Source of the DNA: JANJTB01 sp032027125
GTDB lineage: Bacteria; Bacteroidota; Ignavibacteria; Kapaibacteriales; UBA2268
Direction: 5' to 3'
Length of the DNA: 64,000 nucleotides
NCBI GenBank assembly: GCA_032027125.1
Contig: JAVSMQ010000001.1
Location: 594,160 to 658,159, forward strand
A program made the translations under genes and the position numbers. Under the pieces are notes generated by a model, which saw nothing but the letters and a program-made list of their open reading frames with translations, made no database searches and had not been told where the DNA came from. Below, one piece after another: positions 60,056-64,000 of this stretch. The number at the start of each line of letters is the position of its first letter. Position 1 is the stretch's first letter.

Positions 60056-60904
60056 ATGAAGCTTCGTTATTTACTTGCATTATTTATTGTTTTAATTGCT
60101 TTGCCGGGCGTCAAACTGAATGCACAAGCAGAACCTGAAAATCCGCTTATGCCGACTTATGAAGCCCCGCCGGTTTACATAGGACCTGTAATCGGGTATA
60201 ACAGGTCTTTGCATTCGGTTGATCTGGCTTCCTTTGACCAAGCAATTTGCCCGAGATTTGAGAATGGTGATGCCAATGGTTTCTTTGTTGGAATTTCTTT
60301 CGAACAGCATTTAGGAAAAGATATTTTATCTTCGACTTCTTCTTTCATATTCAGGTTGTTGTATAATTCACTTCCTGCAAGTCTTGATGTTTCTGAAAAT
60401 CCTATCCCTTCATTGATAACCGTTATCAATGGTACTGATACTTCGGAAATTATCGAGAATTCTTCGACAATTCATACTATGGACATTACTTACGATTTGA
60501 TTACTGCCGAAGTAATGTATAAAATAAATCCTATACCGGGTATTCCGCTTGGATTTACAATTGGTCCAACTTTTGATTATGCCCTGACAAAGAAACAAGA
60601 CCAAAGATACAAACTTGTGCAGCCGCTCGAAGCTCAGTTTGTTCGTAATGAAGATTTGATTATCCAAAAGGGATACAAATATATTGACAATGACAGAACA
60701 ATCATTATCAAGGAAGGCGATATTCCCGAATCAAACGGATTCAGATTAGGTATCAAAGCAGGTATGCAATATGAGATTTTAGCAGGTAAATGGGTTGTTG
60801 TTCCGGGATTCTTTTACAATTTTGGAGTAACTAATTTAAGTTCTGCGGAAAACTGGAGAGTAGATGCCCTTCAAATGGGTGTTGACTTCAGATATGCATT
60901 ATAA
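60056..60904 (+). CDS. Outer-membrane beta-barrel protein
   Basis: A 282-residue protein with signal peptide (LLALFIVLIALPGVKLNAQA) and a pattern of alternating strands ending in RVDALQMGVDFRYAL, with a C-terminal aromatic-hydrophobic residue typical of outer-membrane barrels. IGPVIGYNRSLHSVDL and LGFTIGPTFDYALTKKQ fit barrel proteins of the porin-like 'PorT/OMP_b-brl' type. The spacing of 12 bases after the T9SS-sorted gene suggests a coupled pair. It ends at a strong terminator. Confidence 0.8.
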   Translation: MKLRYLLALFIVLIALPGVKLNAQAEPENPLMPTYEAPPVYIGPVIGYNRSLHSVDLASFDQAICPRFENGDANGFFVGISFEQHLGKDILSSTSSFIFRLLYNSLPASLDVSENPIPSLITVINGTDTSEIIENSSTIHTMDITYDLITAEVMYKINPIPGIPLGFTIGPTFDYALTKKQDQRYKLVQPLEAQFVRNEDLIIQKGYKYIDNDRTIIIKEGDIPESNGFRLGIKAGMQYEILAGKWVVVPGFFYNFGVTNLSSAENWRVDALQMGVDFRYAL

Positions 60905-60924
60905 ACAGAATTGATTTCAAAAAA

Positions 60925-60961
60925 AGTGCTGTCTGATTTCGATTTGACAGCACTTTTTTTA
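60925..60961 (+). terminator. Intrinsic terminator after the barrel gene
   Basis: AGTGCTGTC (60925-60933) pairs perfectly with GACAGCACT (60946-60954) and is followed by seven T residues; an A-run lies upstream, so it may also work in reverse. Confidence 0.9.
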
Positions 60962-60988
60962 TTCATTATTTAGATTAAGGATTTTATT

Positions 60989-61495
60989 ATGGAAAGACTC
61001 TGGTCGCCATGGCGTTCTAAGTATATCGGAACATTCAAGAATGAATTGACAGCAGGTGAAAATGACTGTTTCTTTTGCTGTGCCATTGAATCGAACTCTA
61101 TATCATTGGATACACTGATTGTATATATAGCTGAACATTCTTTTGTTATAATGAATAAATATCCCTATAATAACGGACATTTGCTGATAGCTCCCAAAAG
61201 ACATATAGGCAGCCTTAATGATTTAGTTGAAGCAGAATTAAATGAAATATCAAAACTTCAGGTATTGTCAACTAACGTTCTTGAGATAATTTATAAACCT
61301 CATGGATTTAATATCGGCGCTAATCTCGGCAGAGCAGCAGGCGCAGGAGTACCTGACCATATTCATTATCATGTGATTCCGAGATGGAACGGCGACACAA
61401 ACTTTATGCCGATTGTTTCCGAAACAAAAATCCTGTCCCAATCTTTGGAAGATTCTTTTAATTTGATTTCTGAAGGATTCAGGGCATTAATTTAA
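60989..61495 (+). CDS. HIT-family nucleotide hydrolase / AP4A phosphorylase-like
   Basis: A 168-residue histidine-triad protein. The opening MERLWSPWRSKYIGTF is diagnostic of the AP4A-phosphorylase-like group, and HIHYHVIPRW carries the HxHxH triad. CFFC near residue 29 is a putative zinc ligand pair. It degrades dinucleoside polyphosphates or related adenylated compounds; the substrate is not defined. The stop TAA shares its last base with the rsmA ATG (TAATG). Confidence 0.93.
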   Translation: MERLWSPWRSKYIGTFKNELTAGENDCFFCCAIESNSISLDTLIVYIAEHSFVIMNKYPYNNGHLLIAPKRHIGSLNDLVEAELNEISKLQVLSTNVLEIIYKPHGFNIGANLGRAAGAGVPDHIHYHVIPRWNGDTNFMPIVSETKILSQSLEDSFNLISEGFRALI

Positions 61496-62322
61496 TGAAT
61501 TTAAAAGGTATATCACCGAAGAAATCTCTCGGGCAGAATTTTCTGATTGACCGTAATATTGCTCAAAAAACAGTTAATTTACTGGACATACAGCCCGGCG
61601 ATAACATTCTTGAGATTGGTCCCGGTACCGGAGCACTGACATCAATATTATTGGAAAAGAAATGCAATCTAACTGCGGTTGAAATTGATATTAGGGCTAT
61701 TGAAGAGCTGCAGACAAAATTTCCCAAATCAAAATTTCCAAATTTTCGGTTAATTCATTCCGATTTCAAGCATTTTGATATCAGTAATCTTGGAATTGAA
61801 TCAGGATTGAAAGTAATAGGAAATATTCCATATTATTTATCTTCCGAAATTTTTTTCAAACTCTTTGAATCAAAAGAATTACTCAATTGTGCTGTAATGA
61901 CAGTTCAGAAAGAATTAGCCCACAGACTAAGTGCAGCCATTGGAACAAAGGATTACGGAGTACTTGCACTTGCTATGAGAATGTGCGGTAAATGCAGCAT
62001 TGAGTTCGACGTCTCCCCTACCTGCTTTTATCCCGCGCCCAATGTTTGGTCATCGGTTATCAAAATGGATTTTTCATCAGTAGATTATACAGTTGACAAC
62101 TATTTCGGGGTGATGAAAATAATCAGGGCTGCTTACAATCAAAGGCGTAAGATGCTCAGCAATTCATTAAAAACAAATTTGCAAAATATTGATTTTTCAG
62201 GCTTAGACAATGAATCTGCTATAAGATTGAAAACTCTGGAAAGCCTTCGACCCGAAAGGCTTGAAGTTAAGGATTTTGATTTCCTTTACAAAATTATAAG
62301 CAGAACTAATAAGCTGTCATAA
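61495..62322 (+). CDS. rsmA: 16S rRNA dimethyladenosine transferase RsmA
   Basis: Dimethylates A1518/A1519 of 16S rRNA. The N-terminus SPKKSLGQNFLIDRNIAQK and SAM turn ILEIGPGTGALTSILL are typical, with IGNIPYYLSSEIFFKLF (NxPY catalytic motif) and RAAYNQRRKMLSNSLK at the C-terminal RNA-binding region. The length of 275 residues is usual. It overlaps the HIT gene by one base, so the two are co-translated. Confidence 0.96.
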   Translation: MNLKGISPKKSLGQNFLIDRNIAQKTVNLLDIQPGDNILEIGPGTGALTSILLEKKCNLTAVEIDIRAIEELQTKFPKSKFPNFRLIHSDFKHFDISNLGIESGLKVIGNIPYYLSSEIFFKLFESKELLNCAVMTVQKELAHRLSAAIGTKDYGVLALAMRMCGKCSIEFDVSPTCFYPAPNVWSSVIKMDFSSVDYTVDNYFGVMKIIRAAYNQRRKMLSNSLKTNLQNIDFSGLDNESAIRLKTLESLRPERLEVKDFDFLYKIISRTNKLS

Positions 62323-62496
62323 ACTCAAAAGTTGACTAATTCCGGCATAATAGCACATTCTTAATACAATTAATAATCCATTTTAAAATCCATTACAAAA
62401 ATTCAGTTAATATAAATTACAATAGAATTGGTGTTCAAATGTGTATATAATTTGAATTTATACTAGAATATTCATTAACACATTGAAAAATATAGC

Positions 62497-63498
62497 ATGA
62501 AATTTATTGATATTGCAAATATTTATGTAAAAGCCGGAGACGGCGGTGACGGGCACTCAAGTTTCCGTAAAGAAAAATTCGTTCCGTTAGGCGGACCGGA
62601 CGGTGGAAATGGCGGACGCGGAGGTAATGTAATTCTGAAAACTTCGCCGCATATTAATACTTTGATTGATTTCAAGTATAAGCGGCAATTTATCGCAGGT
62701 GATGGTAAAAACGGCGGTAAATCAAATAAGAGCGGGCATTGGGGCAAAGATTTGATTATAAACGTTCCCATGGGTACGATTGTCAAAGATGCCGGAGATA
62801 ATATCATAGTAGATTTGTCGGAACCTAACAGTGAATATATCATTGCTAAAGGCGGTAACGGCGGGTTTGGCAACTCGATGTTTACATCAGCAACAAATCA
62901 GGCACCAAGAAATGCAAATCCGGGTCAGCCCGGCGTAGAGCTGGAAATAACACTCGAATTAAAACTCCTTGCCGACGTTGGTTTGGTAGGACATCCAAAT
63001 GCCGGCAAATCAACATTAATTTCTGTCATATCATCTGCTAAACCTAAAATAGCCGATTATCCTTTTACTACATTGGTTCCAAATCTCGGTATTGTATCGG
63101 CGTCACCCGAAAATTCCTTTACAGTTGCCGATATTCCCGGATTGATTGAAGGAGCAGCCGACGGCAAAGGGCTTGGGATACAATTCCTACGCCATGTGGA
63201 CAGATGTTCGGTTTTGGTTTTTCTAATTTCAGCAGAGAGTGAAAATCCTGTTGAGGATTACAAGATACTCAGAAAAGAACTCGAAACTTATAATCCGGAG
63301 ATGTCTCTCAAGAAAAGGATTATCTGTATCAGTAAATGCGATATTGTTGACGAAGCAAAAATCAAGGAGTTCAAAAAGCTTACTTTTGGTGAGAAGAATA
63401 CTGCGAAGATGCTGATTTCATCGGTTATGAATATGAACATTGACGATTTGAAATTCCTGATGTGGGAGTATCACAAAAGCAGTAAAGAAATTAAATAA
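62497..63498 (+). CDS. obgE: GTPase ObgE/CgtA
   Basis: A 333-residue Obg GTPase acting in 50S assembly and stress response. The glycine-rich Obg fold spans residues ~1-155 (VKAGDGGDGHSSFRKEKF, PDGGNGGRGGNVIL), then the G domain: GLVGHPNAGKSTLISVIS, switch PFTTLVPNLGIV, DIPGLIEGAADGKGLG and ICISKCDIVD. It ends soon after the G domain (about residue 325), so no long C-terminal OCT domain is present. It follows rsmA after a 174-base gap with no obvious hairpin. Confidence 0.95.
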   Translation: MKFIDIANIYVKAGDGGDGHSSFRKEKFVPLGGPDGGNGGRGGNVILKTSPHINTLIDFKYKRQFIAGDGKNGGKSNKSGHWGKDLIINVPMGTIVKDAGDNIIVDLSEPNSEYIIAKGGNGGFGNSMFTSATNQAPRNANPGQPGVELEITLELKLLADVGLVGHPNAGKSTLISVISSAKPKIADYPFTTLVPNLGIVSASPENSFTVADIPGLIEGAADGKGLGIQFLRHVDRCSVLVFLISAESENPVEDYKILRKELETYNPEMSLKKRIICISKCDIVDEAKIKEFKKLTFGEKNTAKMLISSVMNMNIDDLKFLMWEYHKSSKEIK

Positions 63499-63662
63499 GA
63501 CATTTATTTTAATTATTAGGTTAACCTTTTTTTACATTCCACGTCTTGTTTTGAGTCTGTACAAATTGTTTAAAATTGAAATATTTTAATATTAGTATCG
63601 TCTAAACTCAAGAGTTTTAAGAGATTGTAAATTATATTTGTTTTATTAAATTCGAGGAATCT

Positions 63663-64000
63663 ATGATTAAGAACAAAGTGTTCACATTTTTGGCTTTAGC
63701 TGCTATATCATTATTTGTATTATCATCATGCTCGGAAGATACCGGCACTACTCCTAATACAAATGGACCTAAGCCAAGTCCTGCATCAAATCTTCAAGCT
63801 ACGTCAATCAGCAAAGATACGATTCATTTGAAGTATGATATATCCCCATCAGAAACAAATGTTCGTTTTCAGGATTATCAATTGACCTGGAAGGAAGATG
63901 CCACAGTAGATCCGGGCGGTTCAAAAATCGTTCTCAGAGGAACTAATCCTATCATAGTCGGCGGTTTAGTTGAGGGTAAAATTTATCTGTTCACACTTGT
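63663..64000 (+). CDS. Lipoprotein with fibronectin-III-like domain, C-terminus beyond window
   Basis: The frame opens at ATG 63663 and runs to the right edge (112 codons). A signal with lipobox LSSC (residues ~19-23) is followed by a low-complexity spacer (SEDTGTTPNTNGPKPSP) and an FN3-like strand pattern (ASNLQATSISKDTIHLKYDI, YQLTWKEDA, IIVGGLVEGKIYLFTL). It is probably a surface or periplasmic adhesion/ligand-binding lipoprotein; the complete architecture cannot be seen. It is the second truncated lipoprotein at a window edge. Confidence 0.75.
   Translation, partial: MIKNKVFTFLALAAISLFVLSSCSEDTGTTPNTNGPKPSPASNLQATSISKDTIHLKYDISPSETNVRFQDYQLTWKEDATVDPGGSKIVLRGTNPIIVGGLVEGKIYLFTL

Noticed and set aside
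1..64000. tRNA, rRNA, tmRNA or CRISPR arrays
   Set aside because: Intergenic gaps were read for cloverleaf arms, the conserved tRNA loop sequence and regular spaced repeats; none was seen. Hand reading could miss a divergent one.

Overview
The window is AT-rich, gene-dense chromosomal DNA from a Gram-negative bacterium of the Bacteroidota/Chlorobiota/'Kapabacteria' part of the FCB group. Four things point there. A very large surface protein ends in a type IX secretion (T9SS) sorting domain. There are many short lipoproteins with a plain SxC lipobox. An ExbB-ExbD-ExbD-TonB cluster is followed by a PstS-like lipoprotein and a TPR protein. Kdo/LPS genes (kdsA, lptC, an OstA-like protein) show an outer membrane. 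The taxonomic placement is inference from gene content; no rRNA, tRNA or CRISPR array was seen.

Layout. 0-2.2 kb: edge-truncated Ig-like lipoprotein and, divergently, a YihY-type membrane protein. 2.2-8.8 kb (minus): a compact shikimate operon in exact pathway order (CM-DAHPS, AroB, AroD, AroE-AroK fusion, AroA, AroC) with an FKBP-type isomerase upstream. 8.9-16 kb: a small unknown protein, rsgA, then a repair block of recJ, a Dna2-like nuclease-helicase and a stand-alone S24 peptidase, ending in a bidirectional terminator. 16-22.3 kb: accessory stretch with an Rpn-family nuclease, a lipoprotein metallopeptidase, a RelE-like toxin-antitoxin pair between perfect 31-bp direct repeats, a VapBC-type pair and two small lipoproteins. 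22.4-30.7 kb (minus): gcvPB, rnc, then fabF-acpP-fabG-fabD-fabH-plsX-rpmF-yceD. 30.8-37.7 kb (minus): ExbB/ExbD/ExbD/TonB energy-transduction cluster with a second mini-TonB, PstS-like and TPR proteins, and a STAS protein. 37.9-43.6 kb (minus): prmC, pyrB, HU, pgpA, pgsA, tpiA, lptC, kdsA. 43.7-49 kb (plus): comB-like, ftsK, a GxxExxY gene inside an inverted-repeat element, and pdxJ. 49-53.8 kb: an unknown membrane protein, a CapK-like adenylate-forming enzyme, a DUF362 protein, and a convergent LamG lipoprotein. 54.2-64 kb (plus): a chimeric OstA-like gene, a giant IgGFc/T9SS surface protein with an outer-membrane barrel protein, then HIT, rsmA, obgE and a truncated lipoprotein.

How it works together. 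Most of the window is housekeeping: chorismate, fatty acids, phospholipids, LPS, ribosome maturation and chromosome segregation. Many operon neighbours overlap by 1-29 bases, implying translational coupling. The most unusual items are the perfectly collinear shikimate operon, the recJ/Dna2-like pair, a gene fusion at 54.2-54.6 kb that joins the first ~123 residues of a FAD-dependent oxidoreductase to an OstA-like protein across a 34-nt sequence also found in the DUF362 gene, the repeat-bounded GxxExxY and toxin-antitoxin segments, and a possible structured RNA near 34.5 kb.
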